A stretch of DNA of 64,000 nucleotides from Lysobacter alkalisoli. Lineage in GTDB: Bacteria > Pseudomonadota > Gammaproteobacteria > Xanthomonadales > Xanthomonadaceae. Under the pieces are notes generated by a model. The model made no database searches. It was not told the origin of the DNA and saw only the letters and a program-made list of their open reading frames with translations. Below, piece after piece: positions 10,423 through 17,944 of this stretch. The stretch spans positions 3,544,001 through 3,608,000 of the forward strand of contig NZ_CP041242.1 in assembly GCF_006547045.1 (NCBI RefSeq). The letters run 5' to 3'. Both the position numbers and the translations under genes were made by a program. Position 1 is the stretch's first letter. Every line of letters starts with the position of its first letter.

Positions 10423-11445
10423 TTACCAGACCACCTCGGCCATCGAGCAGTTCAGACCGGAGCCGATGCCGAGCAGGGCGATGCGGGTGCCCTTCTTCAG
10501 GCGCCCACCCTCGCGCAGCTTGCTGAGCACGATCGGCACCGAGGCCGGGCCGATGTTCCCATGCTCGCCGAAGATCGTAAGCACTTTCTTCGGATCGATG
10601 CGGAACGCCTTGAGGAAGGCCTTGGTGTGAGCCTTGCTGACCTGGTGGATGACGAACTCGTCGAGCTCCTCGACCACCCAGCCGAGCGCGGCGCGGGCGG
10701 CACCGAAGGTGTTCTGGGCCAGCTTGAGGCCTTCGATCATCAGCATGCGGCCGTCGGCGATCATGCGGTCGTGGACCAGGTCGCCGCGGCACAGCTGGTT
10801 CCACTCGGTCGCCGAGCGGGTCACGCTGCCGCGGTAGCGCGGCGCGCCCGGAGCCAGCTCGGTGCGGGCCAGGACCATCGCGGCGGCACCGCTGCCGAGG
10901 GTCAGCGTGGCCATCTCGTCCTTGAACTGCTCCTCGGTGACGTCGTCGCGGCTCAGTCGCTCGAGGGTCTTCTCGTAGGCCAGATCGGCGGTTTCGCCGT
11001 TGACGACCAGGGCATAGTCGATCTCGCCACGCTCGATCATGCGGCTGGCGATGTCCATGCCGTTGAGGAACGCCAGGCAGGCGTTGGCGACGTCGAAGTT
11101 CTGGCAGGTGTCGGGCAGGCGCAGGTTGCCGGAGACGATCGACGCGGTCGACGGCTCCAGGTAGTCGCGGCTGACCGAAGTGTTGACCAGCAGGCCGATG
11201 CGGTCGGCGTCGATGCCGGCGTCGGCCAGCGCCTTGACCCCGGCCAGGGTGGCGGCGTCGGAAGCCTTGACCTCGCCGTCCCACAGCCGGCGCTCGCGCA
11301 CGCCGGCGACTTCCTCAAGGACGTTGTACTTGATGCCGAGACGATCGAGGGTCGGCTTGAGCCGGGCATGGATCTCGTCCGAGGTCAGCCGGCGCGGAGC
11401 ATCGATATGGGCCAGGCCGGCGATCGCGACGTGTTGGAACAGCAT
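10423..11445 (-). CDS. oleA: OleA-type beta-ketoacyl synthase III
   Basis: A thiolase-fold enzyme expected to condense two fatty acyl-CoAs head-to-head to a beta-keto acid, the first step of long-chain olefin synthesis. The 340-residue sequence closely follows what I recall of Xanthomonas campestris OleA (MLF-V-IAGLAHIDAP at the N-terminus, LLGIGSGLNCSMAEVVW at the C-terminus). Catalytic Cys123 (NACLA), the His in FVIHQVS and the Asn in EHGNIGPAS are present. The ATG at 11445 matches the family start; a longer frame to 11754 overlaps the neighbouring lipoprotein gene. No oleB, oleC or oleD is nearby, so the rest of the pathway must lie elsewhere. A FabH-like role is the alternative but less likely. 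Confidence 0.9.
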   Translation of the reverse strand: MLFQHVAIAGLAHIDAPRRLTSDEIHARLKPTLDRLGIKYNVLEEVAGVRERRLWDGEVKASDAATLAGVKALADAGIDADRIGLLVNTSVSRDYLEPSTASIVSGNLRLPDTCQNFDVANACLAFLNGMDIASRMIERGEIDYALVVNGETADLAYEKTLERLSRDDVTEEQFKDEMATLTLGSGAAAMVLARTELAPGAPRYRGSVTRSATEWNQLCRGDLVHDRMIADGRMLMIEGLKLAQNTFGAARAALGWVVEELDEFVIHQVSKAHTKAFLKAFRIDPKKVLTIFGEHGNIGPASVPIVLSKLREGGRLKKGTRIALLGIGSGLNCSMAEVVW

Positions 11446-11530
11446 GGCGGCAGCTACCGGAAAGCGGAAAAAGCGTGCAAGCATACCGCGTTGACGGCAT
11501 TCCCGCCATCCGCCTCCGTAGGGTGCCTGT

Positions 11531-11866
11531 TCAGCGGTTGCCGCAACGGTATCCGGCGAAGCGCTGCCCGCCGTCGACCGGCTCACCCAGCGGCTGGATG
11601 GTATCGGCACCCAGGTCCGGCCCCTCGTTGCGGGCCAGGGTTTCCAGCTCCTCGCGCACGCGCAGTTCGTTGCGCTCGTAGAAGGCGACGCTGTGCTTGA
11701 CCGAAACGCTGATCTCGCCAAGCTTCTGGCAGCCGGCAGGCGCCGGTCCGGCACTGATCACCCGCACCGCACTGGCGCCCGGGGCCATGTGGACCCAGGT
11801 ACAGGCCGGGAGGGCAACGGCGAGGAAGGCCGCGACGACTGCAGGGGCAAAAGGACGCAGGGACAT
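11531..11866 (-). CDS. DUF4156-type small lipoprotein
   Basis: A 111-residue lipoprotein with signal peptide and lipobox (ALPAC). The mature part contains a GCQKLGEISVSV segment and a block NELRVREELETLARNEGPDLGADTI, both typical of DUF4156 proteins. Function unknown. It precedes oleA on the same strand by 85 nt but is probably unrelated. The ATG at 11866 gives a correct signal peptide; the upstream ATGs at 11902 and 11971 do not. Confidence 0.75.
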   Translation of the reverse strand: MSLRPFAPAVVAAFLAVALPACTWVHMAPGASAVRVISAGPAPAGCQKLGEISVSVKHSVAFYERNELRVREELETLARNEGPDLGADTIQPLGEPVDGGQRFAGYRCGNR

Positions 11867-12034
11867 GTCGGGAAGGCTCCGGTGTATGCGAGGTATTGTC
11901 ATCCGGACGGGTGAATCAGGGAAGAATGCGGGTCGTGGCCCATCGCGTACCACTCCAGCGGCGGCGATCATGCACCCGCCTGTCGACGCGGCCCGGACGT
12001 CCCCTCCCGCAGCGGCGGAAGGGGACGCACGATG

Positions 12035-14962
12035 TCACTCGACCGGCTTGCCGTCGGCGTCGAGCACCTGCATCCGGCCAAGATCCAGTTCGCGCAGCGG
12101 AGCCTCGATCTGGCCAAGGTCGCCGACCACCACCCAGACCAGCCGTGACGGATCGATGGCCGTGGCCGCCTCGGCGATCTGCGCCGGGGTCAGCGACTGG
12201 ATCTCGTCGTTGCGGCGGATCACATGGTCGTCCGGCCGGTTGTAACGGACCAGCCCGCCGATGGTGCCCATCACCGCACGGGCGGTTTCGTAGGCACCGG
12301 GCAGGCGGCGGCTCTCGTTGGCCTGGATCTTGGCGACTTCCTCGGCGGTCGGCGGGGTCTTGCCGCTGACGTATTCGCTGATCTCGCGCTGGATCTCGGC
12401 CACCGATTCGCCGGTCTTGTCGATCTGGACCGGGGCGATGGCCAGCCACGGGCGCTGGCCGAGCGCATTGGTCAGCACGGTATAGGCGCCATAGGACCAG
12501 TGTTTGTCCTCGCGCAGGTTCATGTTCAGACGCGCGGTGAAGGAACCGCCGATCACGTCATTGGCCACTTCCAGCGGCACCTCGCCGGGGCTGCCGGTCG
12601 GCGCCATCAGCTGGCCGGCGAAGATGTTGGCCTGCACCGCGCCCGGCTGGTCGACCAGATAGACCCGGGGCGCATCCGGCCGCGCCACGTCCGGTACCGT
12701 CAGCGGAGCCGGGGCCTTGCCCTCGCCCTTCCACTTGCCCAGGTGCCGGTTCAGCGCCGGCACGATCTCCTTCAGCGTGGTGTCGCCGACCACGATCAGG
12801 GTCGCGTTCTCCGGCCGCACCCAGGCCCGGTGGTAGGCGACCAGATCGTCGCGGGTCAACGCCGCGATCGATTCCTCGGTGCCCGAGCCGCTGAACGGCA
12901 TCGCGTACGGATGATCGGCGCCGTACAGCAGCGGCGGCAGCACCCGCAGCGCGGCCGAGTTCGGGCGCGCCTTCTCCTGCTTGATGCCGGCGATCCACTG
13001 CGCCTTGACCCGGTCGATCTCGGCCTGCTCGAAGCGTGGCTCACGCAACATGGTCGCGAACAGCTCCAGCGACGGGTCGATGTTCTCCTTCAGTGCCGAC
13101 AGCCAGGCATTGCCGCCATCGAGCGAGGCGCCGGAACCGAGGTTGGCGCCAAGCGCCTCGGCACGTTCGCGGAACTCCAGCGCACCGTACCGGCCGGCCC
13201 CCTCGTCGATCATGTTCATCGCGAAACTCGAGGTGCCGAGAGTGACGCCATGGTCGGCCTTGTAGCCGCCTTCGAATTCGTAACTGAACTGCACCACCGG
13301 GATATCGTGGCGCTGGGCCAGGATCACCCGGGTGCCGTTCTTCAGCGTCGCCCGCTGCAACTCGGGGAACTTCAGGGTCGGGAATTCGTCAGGCATCGGC
13401 ACGCCGGTGCTGCGGTCGACCGTGCTTTCGGTGGTGCTGTATTTCGGATCGGCGGCCAGCAACCGGAATGGCGCCGGGGTTTCGGCCGGTTCCTCGACCA
13501 GCGGGGTGCGCTCGCCCGGCTCGACAATCAGGGTGTGCGAGCCGACATCCAGCCACGTGCGACCGACCGCCTGCACATCGGCCGCGGTGGTCGCCTCGAC
13601 ATTCGCCAGGCTCTCGCGGAAGCAGCCCGGGTCACCGGTATAGACCGCGCACGCGGCCAGCGCGTCGGCCTTGCCGCCGAAACCGCCAATCCGTTCGATG
13701 CCGCGGATGAATCCGGCGCGATGGACGGTCCTGGCCTGTTCCAGTTCACCGGGAGTCGGGCCTTCGGCCAGCAGGCGGTCGAGCTCCTCGTCGATGATGG
13801 CCTCGACCTTCGCCGGATCGACGCCTTCCTTGACGTTGGCGACGACCAGGAAGTTCGAGCTCAACTGCGAGCCGTAGGCGGCGGCGCTGACGCTGTCGAC
13901 CAGCTTGTCGACATGCACCAGGCGGCGGTCCAGGCGCGAGGACGCGCTGCCGCCGAGAACCTGCGCCAGCACCTTGAGCTGGTCGAGGTCGCGGGTGTTG
14001 GTCTGCGATACGTTCCAGACCCGGTAGATGCGCGCCTGCGGCACCCGGTCGGCCATCACCTCGCGGGTGTCGGCCGGGCGCCGGGCCACATCGACCGCCG
14101 GCTGGGCCATGGTCGGCCCGGCCGGAATGTGGCCGAAGTACCTGGCCGCCTTCTCTTTCGCGGTGGCGACGTCGATGTCGCCGGCCAGTACCAGCACCGC
14201 GTTGTTGGGGCCGTACCAGGCACGGAACCACTGCCTGACGTCGTCCAGCGTGGCCGCGTTGAGGTCGGCCATCGAACCGATCACGCTGTGGTGGTAGGGG
14301 TGGCCCTTCGGATACATCGCCCGGCCGATCTTTTCCCAGACCTGGCCGTACGGCTGGTTCTCGCCCTGGCGCTTCTCGTTCTGGACCACCCCGCGCTGCT
14401 CGTCGAGGGTCTTCTGGTCGACCGCGCCGAGGAAGTGGCCCATGCGGTCGGACTCCATCCACAGCGCCAGGTCGAGCGCGGTGGTCGGCACGTTCTGGAA
14501 GTAGTTGGTGCGGTCGGAATTGGTGGTGCCGTTCATGTCGGTGGCGCCCACCAGCTCGAACGGTTCGAAATACTCGCCCGGGTAATTCTCCGAGCCGTTG
14601 AACATCAGGTGTTCGAACAGGTGGGCGAAGCCGCTGCGGCCGGCCGGCTCGTTCTTGCTGCCGACGTGGTACCAGATGTTGACCGCGACGATCGGTGCCT
14701 TGCGGTCGGTGTGCACGATCACCCGCAGGCCGTTGGGTAGGGTGAAGCTCTCGTACGGGATGTCGACGCCGACGCGGACCTGCTCTCCGGCGGCAGGCTG
14801 TTGTGCATGCACGGACAGCGGCGCGGTATAGGCCAGGCTGCCCATCGCAGCCGCCAGCGCGACCGCGAGCAGGCCACGGTTGAGCAGCGCACGCCCGCCG
14901 CGCAGGCCGGTCGTGTTGAGGTTGGACATTCCCGCATGGCGCGGCCCACGATCAGCAAGCAT
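12035..14962 (-). CDS. M16 family (pitrilysin-like) zinc peptidase, secreted
   Basis: A 975-residue exported metallopeptidase with two M16 halves. The first half has the inverted zinc motif HxxEH (HLFEH, residues 114-118) and the third ligand Glu196 in VVQNEKR. The second half lacks the motif and should be the inactive partner that closes the chamber. A hydrophobic signal segment spans about 30-55 and ends VHAQ. The ATG at 14962 has AAGGAG six bases upstream; the ATG at 14929 is an alternative. The likely role is degradation of small peptides in the periplasm or outside. It is transcribed alone. Confidence 0.92.
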   Translation of the reverse strand: MLADRGPRHAGMSNLNTTGLRGGRALLNRGLLAVALAAAMGSLAYTAPLSVHAQQPAAGEQVRVGVDIPYESFTLPNGLRVIVHTDRKAPIVAVNIWYHVGSKNEPAGRSGFAHLFEHLMFNGSENYPGEYFEPFELVGATDMNGTTNSDRTNYFQNVPTTALDLALWMESDRMGHFLGAVDQKTLDEQRGVVQNEKRQGENQPYGQVWEKIGRAMYPKGHPYHHSVIGSMADLNAATLDDVRQWFRAWYGPNNAVLVLAGDIDVATAKEKAARYFGHIPAGPTMAQPAVDVARRPADTREVMADRVPQARIYRVWNVSQTNTRDLDQLKVLAQVLGGSASSRLDRRLVHVDKLVDSVSAAAYGSQLSSNFLVVANVKEGVDPAKVEAIIDEELDRLLAEGPTPGELEQARTVHRAGFIRGIERIGGFGGKADALAACAVYTGDPGCFRESLANVEATTAADVQAVGRTWLDVGSHTLIVEPGERTPLVEEPAETPAPFRLLAADPKYSTTESTVDRSTGVPMPDEFPTLKFPELQRATLKNGTRVILAQRHDIPVVQFSYEFEGGYKADHGVTLGTSSFAMNMIDEGAGRYGALEFRERAEALGANLGSGASLDGGNAWLSALKENIDPSLELFATMLREPRFEQAEIDRVKAQWIAGIKQEKARPNSAALRVLPPLLYGADHPYAMPFSGSGTEESIAALTRDDLVAYHRAWVRPENATLIVVGDTTLKEIVPALNRHLGKWKGEGKAPAPLTVPDVARPDAPRVYLVDQPGAVQANIFAGQLMAPTGSPGEVPLEVANDVIGGSFTARLNMNLREDKHWSYGAYTVLTNALGQRPWLAIAPVQIDKTGESVAEIQREISEYVSGKTPPTAEEVAKIQANESRRLPGAYETARAVMGTIGGLVRYNRPDDHVIRRNDEIQSLTPAQIAEAATAIDPSRLVWVVVGDLGQIEAPLRELDLGRMQVLDADGKPVE

Positions 14963-15141
14963 CTGACGCTCCTTTTCCCTGGTGATGGCCCTCCGTCCCC
15001 CTGACGGGCCGGGCCGACATGAACGCCCATCCTAGCCCGCGGACCGATACCGGACACTAGGCCACAAGTCCCGGGCCGCATTTGTGGTTTCATGTCGGTG
15101 ATTGCCCACGCACGCCGTCATCCCGCCCCGTGAGGTGCGCC

Positions 15142-15843
15142 ATGTCCCACCCCCGCCGCAGCCTGGTCACCGGCGCGAACCGTGGCCTCGGACTGGAATT
15201 CGCCCAGCAGCTGCTCGAGCGCGGCGACCATGTCGTCGCCACCTGCCGCCAACCCGGCCGGGCATCGGCGTTGAACGGGCTGGTCGGCGAGTACCCGGGC
15301 CGCCTGCACATGCTGCCGCTCAACATCGCCGACCCCCGATCCATCGCCGAGCTGGCGCGCGAACTGCCGCTGGTCTGCGACGGTCTGGACCTGCTGGTCA
15401 ACAACGCCGGCGTGCTGCACTCGGGCGAGCGCTTCGGCAGCGTGCCGCCGGCCAATCTCGACGACAGCTTCCGCACCAACGCCAGCGGCCCGCTGCTGTT
15501 GACCCAGGCGCTGGCCCCCGTGCTGGCGGAGGGCGCGCGGGTGGTGAACCTGTCCTCGTCGTGGGGCTCGGTGAGCGAGCTGGAGGCGTTTCGCACGCCC
15601 AGCTATGCGATCTCCAAGGCCGCCCAGAACATGGTCACCGCCCTGCTGGCCAAAGCGCTGGGCGAGCGCGGGATCGTGGTGCTGGCGATGAACCCGGGCT
15701 GGGTGCAGACCGACATGGGCGGCGCCCACGCCGAACTGACCCCATCCGAATCGGTCGCCGGCATGCTGAAGGTGATCGAGACCGCCGGAGCCGACGACAG
15801 CGGGCGCTTTCTCGACTGGCGTGGCCGGCCGGCGCCTTGGTGA
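15142..15843 (+). CDS. Short-chain dehydrogenase/reductase
   Basis: A 233-residue classical SDR with the cofactor motif TGANRGLG (10-17), the NNAG motif (87-90), and catalytic Ser139/140, Tyr155 and Lys159 (YAISK). Its shortness and the MNPGWVQTDMGG segment resemble the C-factor/sniffer subgroup. The substrate is unknown. The ATG at 15142 has GAGGTG just upstream. It is followed 65 nt later by trmL on the same strand. Confidence 0.88.
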   Translation: MSHPRRSLVTGANRGLGLEFAQQLLERGDHVVATCRQPGRASALNGLVGEYPGRLHMLPLNIADPRSIAELARELPLVCDGLDLLVNNAGVLHSGERFGSVPPANLDDSFRTNASGPLLLTQALAPVLAEGARVVNLSSSWGSVSELEAFRTPSYAISKAAQNMVTALLAKALGERGIVVLAMNPGWVQTDMGGAHAELTPSESVAGMLKVIETAGADDSGRFLDWRGRPAPW

Positions 15844-15907
15844 ACGCACGCCTGAGTTCGGTGCAGCCCGGGGTGCAAGCGGGTGTCTTCAGGCAAGATG
15901 GCGCCCC

Positions 15908-16387
15908 ATGTTCGACGTCATTTTGTTCCAGCCCGAAATCCCGCCCAACACCGGCAACGCGATCAGGCTCTGCGCCAACACCGGCGCCCGCCTGCACCTG
16001 ATCGCCCCGCTCGGTTTCGACATGGACGACCGCCAGCTGCGCCGGGCCGGACTGGACTACCACGAGTACGCCACCGTGCAGATCCACGACGGCCTCGACG
16101 CCGCGCTGGCCGTGATCGCGCAGGCCAACGGCACCCCGCCACGGCTGTTCGCCCTCAGCACCCGTGGCCGCACCCGCTTCGACGCCCCGCGCTACCGGGC
16201 CGGTGACGCCTTCCTGTTCGGCCCCGAGACCCGCGGCCTGCCCGACGCCGTGCTCGACGCACTGCCGCCGGAACAGCGCCTGCGCCTGCCCATGCGCCCC
16301 GGCAACCGCAGCCTGAACCTCTCCAACTCCGTCGCGGTGGTGGTGTTCGAGGCCTGGCGGCAGCAGGGCTTCGACGGCGGCGCCTGA
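15908..16387 (+). CDS. trmL: tRNA (cytidine(34)-2'-O)-methyltransferase
   Basis: Methylates the 2'-OH of the wobble base C34/U34 of tRNA-Leu isoacceptors using S-adenosylmethionine. The 159 residues match E. coli TrmL (157). The minimal SPOUT fold is visible: N-terminal IPPNTGNAIRLCANTG, then FGPETRGLP and the knot segment LNLSNSVAVVVFE. The ATG at 15908 begins the canonical MFDVILFQPEIP; the longer upstream frame overlaps the SDR gene. Confidence 0.95.
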   Translation: MFDVILFQPEIPPNTGNAIRLCANTGARLHLIAPLGFDMDDRQLRRAGLDYHEYATVQIHDGLDAALAVIAQANGTPPRLFALSTRGRTRFDAPRYRAGDAFLFGPETRGLPDAVLDALPPEQRLRLPMRPGNRSLNLSNSVAVVVFEAWRQQGFDGGA

Positions 16388-16475
16388 GCCGTCGTCACCG
16401 CCTGCCGGCGGACATCGGCACAAACCGGGCTCCCGGCGAGCACGGACCCGTGACCATGAACGGGAGCAATAGTTC

Positions 16476-16493
16476 ATGAACCGGCAGGTTCAT
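16476..16493. promoter_or_regulatory. Small inverted repeat in the Ax21-like gene promoter region
   Basis: ATGAACC-GGCA-GGTTCAT forms a perfect 7-bp inverted repeat 112 nt before the Ax21-like gene. A TATTAA sequence follows at 16494-16499 and could be a -10 box. An operator is possible, but no regulator is identified. The rest of 16388-16604 shows nothing else clear. Confidence 0.3.
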
Positions 16494-16604
16494 TATTAAG
16501 TTTTCGTTCCGGAGCGCTGCGGATACTGGCTCACACCGGATGCGACGGCTCCCAAGAAAGCCGCCCTCCGGCCCGATACCAAAGACAATAAAAGGCTGAG
16601 TCCC

Positions 16605-17186
16605 ATGAAGCGTTCCAACGCCATTTCCAAGCTTGCCGCTCTGTCCCTGATCGCTGCCATCCCGTTCGCCGCGTCCGCGGCCGAGGGCGTGTCCTACAAC
16701 TATGTTGAGGCCGGCTACGCCGCCATCAACGGCGACCGTGATGCCGACGGCTGGGCCATCGGCGGCTCCGCCGCGATCGCGCCGAACTTCCACATCTTCG
16801 GCAGCTACAGCAACCAGGAAATCGACAACACCAGCATCGATTTCGACCAGTGGCGCCTGGGCGTGGGCTACAACCACGAAATCAACCGCAATGTCGACCT
16901 GCTGACCCGTGTCGCCTACGAGAAGTTCGACGCCGGCAGCGGCTTGGATTCCGACGGCTGGAGCGTCGAGGCCGGCGTTCGCGGCGCGTTCACCCCGAAC
17001 TTCGAGGGCTACGCGCTGGCCGGCTACGAGGACTACGACGATCTCGCTGGCCAGAAGATCGACGGCGAGTTCTACGGCCGCCTGGGCGCACTGGTGAAAT
17101 TCAACCAGACCTGGGGCATCAGCGGCGACGTCAAGTTCGTCGACGGTGACACCCAGTGGTTCGTGGGCCCGCGCGCCAGCTTCTGA
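16605..17186 (+). CDS. Ax21-family outer-membrane beta-barrel protein
   Basis: A 193-residue protein with a clean signal peptide (cleavage after AASA, about residue 25) and a mature part of alternating short strands ending in the outer-membrane signature ...GPRASF. The mature start AEGVSYNYVEAGY and the overall length match the Ax21 family of Xanthomonas and Stenotrophomonas. Early claims that Ax21 is a secreted quorum or immune elicitor peptide were retracted, so the safe description is a small outer-membrane barrel of unknown role. It is monocistronic and ends at a strong terminator. Confidence 0.85.
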   Translation: MKRSNAISKLAALSLIAAIPFAASAAEGVSYNYVEAGYAAINGDRDADGWAIGGSAAIAPNFHIFGSYSNQEIDNTSIDFDQWRLGVGYNHEINRNVDLLTRVAYEKFDAGSGLDSDGWSVEAGVRGAFTPNFEGYALAGYEDYDDLAGQKIDGEFYGRLGALVKFNQTWGISGDVKFVDGDTQWFVGPRASF

Positions 17187-17236
17187 GCACCACCCCATCG
17201 CGCTGAATCTCTCTCTCCCCCGAAACATCGCGATGC

Positions 17237-17265
17237 AGCCCGGCCCTTGTGGCCGGGCTTTTTTT
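17237..17265 (+). terminator. Rho-independent terminator of the Ax21-like gene
   Basis: A 9-bp stem AGCCCGGCC with complement and a 5-nt loop is followed by seven T. The 435-nt repeat begins immediately after the last T. Confidence 0.9.
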
Positions 17266-17700
17266 GGTTCTTCGCCTGATCGCGGGGAAAGCGCGGGGCC
17301 TGTTGGATGACCGGGCGCCGGGGTCGAAGGCCCTTGGATGCGAATGTCCCCCGGCACCGGCCAGGGCTGGCGCCTCCTCCTTGATTTCGCACCCAAGGGC
17401 CTTCGACCCCGGCTTTCGGACATGGCCGGTAGTTCCAGAAGCAGAATCCCGAGGAGGACCGGCTTCGCGTTTCGGCGTGGCCGCGCGATCCGACGTGGCC
17501 TGCCGGCCTTGACGGCGAAATCAAGGAGGAGGCCGCCGCCACTGGCGGCGGCCGGGGGACATTCGCCGTCAAGGCCGGCAGGTCGCGTCGGGACAGCCAG
17601 GTAGCGGCGAGAAGTAGCGGCGAGAACCGGCGATCGAACGCAATCGGCAGCGTCCATGCCTTCGTTGAAGGCGAACTCCCCCTCACTTGGGAGAAGAACC
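17266..17700. repeat. Copy 2 of the ~430-nt intergenic element with terminal inverted repeats
   Basis: This 435-nt block is collinear with 9940-10361. Its ends read GGTTCTTC...GAAGAACC; the first 22 nt and the complement of the last 22 nt agree at most positions. Two internal stem-loops are conserved, including CCGGCCTTGACGGCGAA with its complement. One small difference is a duplicated GTAGCGGCGAGAA near the right end. It is wedged between the T-tract of the Ax21 terminator and the T-tract of the sX13-like RNA terminator. It shows no credible coding potential. Confidence 0.85.
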
Positions 17701-17702
17701 AT

Positions 17703-17738
17703 AAAAAAGCCCCGCAGGCAGGGGGGGCCGGCGGGGCT
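17703..17738 (-). terminator. Terminator of the sX13-like RNA
   Basis: An 8-bp stem AGCCCCGC with complement, a C-rich loop and six T on the minus strand. It also closes transcripts arriving from polA. Confidence 0.85.
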
Positions 17739-17827
17739 GGTGGAACGGGGCCTGGGGAGGGGCACACCGTTCCGGGGGATCGCTCCAGGGGAGGGGAGAG
17801 ATCAGCGACAGGCGTTGCACCTGTCGC
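17703..17827 (-). ncRNA. sX13: sX13-like small RNA downstream of polA
   Basis: About 125 nt on the minus strand, 118 nt past the polA stop. It starts with a GCGACAGG stem-loop and continues through a C-rich single-stranded stretch (CTCCCCTCCCC, GATCCCCC). A second hairpin (GGAACGG with complement) has a loop holding two CCCC motifs. The RNA ends in a terminator (AGCCCCGC with complement, loop with seven C, then TTTTTT). A CATATAT -10-like box sits just before the first stem. Position next to polA, size and C-rich loops match sX13 of Xanthomonas, an sRNA reported to act with 4C loops on mRNAs. The 5' end is inferred; promoter strength is uncertain. Confidence 0.65.
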
Positions 17828-17944
17828 GACATATATGACCACTTCCCGCATTGATGGTTCGTGAAGATCGGGGTTAATAAAACGTTGGATTCAGGGTCGA
17901 TTCACCGATTCAACTCCCGCCAATCTGACGCCAAATCCGGCACA

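Noticed and set aside
12224-14740. 838-codon open frame on the plus strand
   Set aside because: Antisense shadow of the M16 peptidase gene, whose zinc motif and signal peptide are clear on the other strand.
16395-17765. 456-codon frame on the minus strand spanning the Ax21 gene and the repeat
   Set aside because: It crosses a terminator, a repeat, the sRNA terminator and an antisense gene; its similarity to other frames comes only from the repeat.
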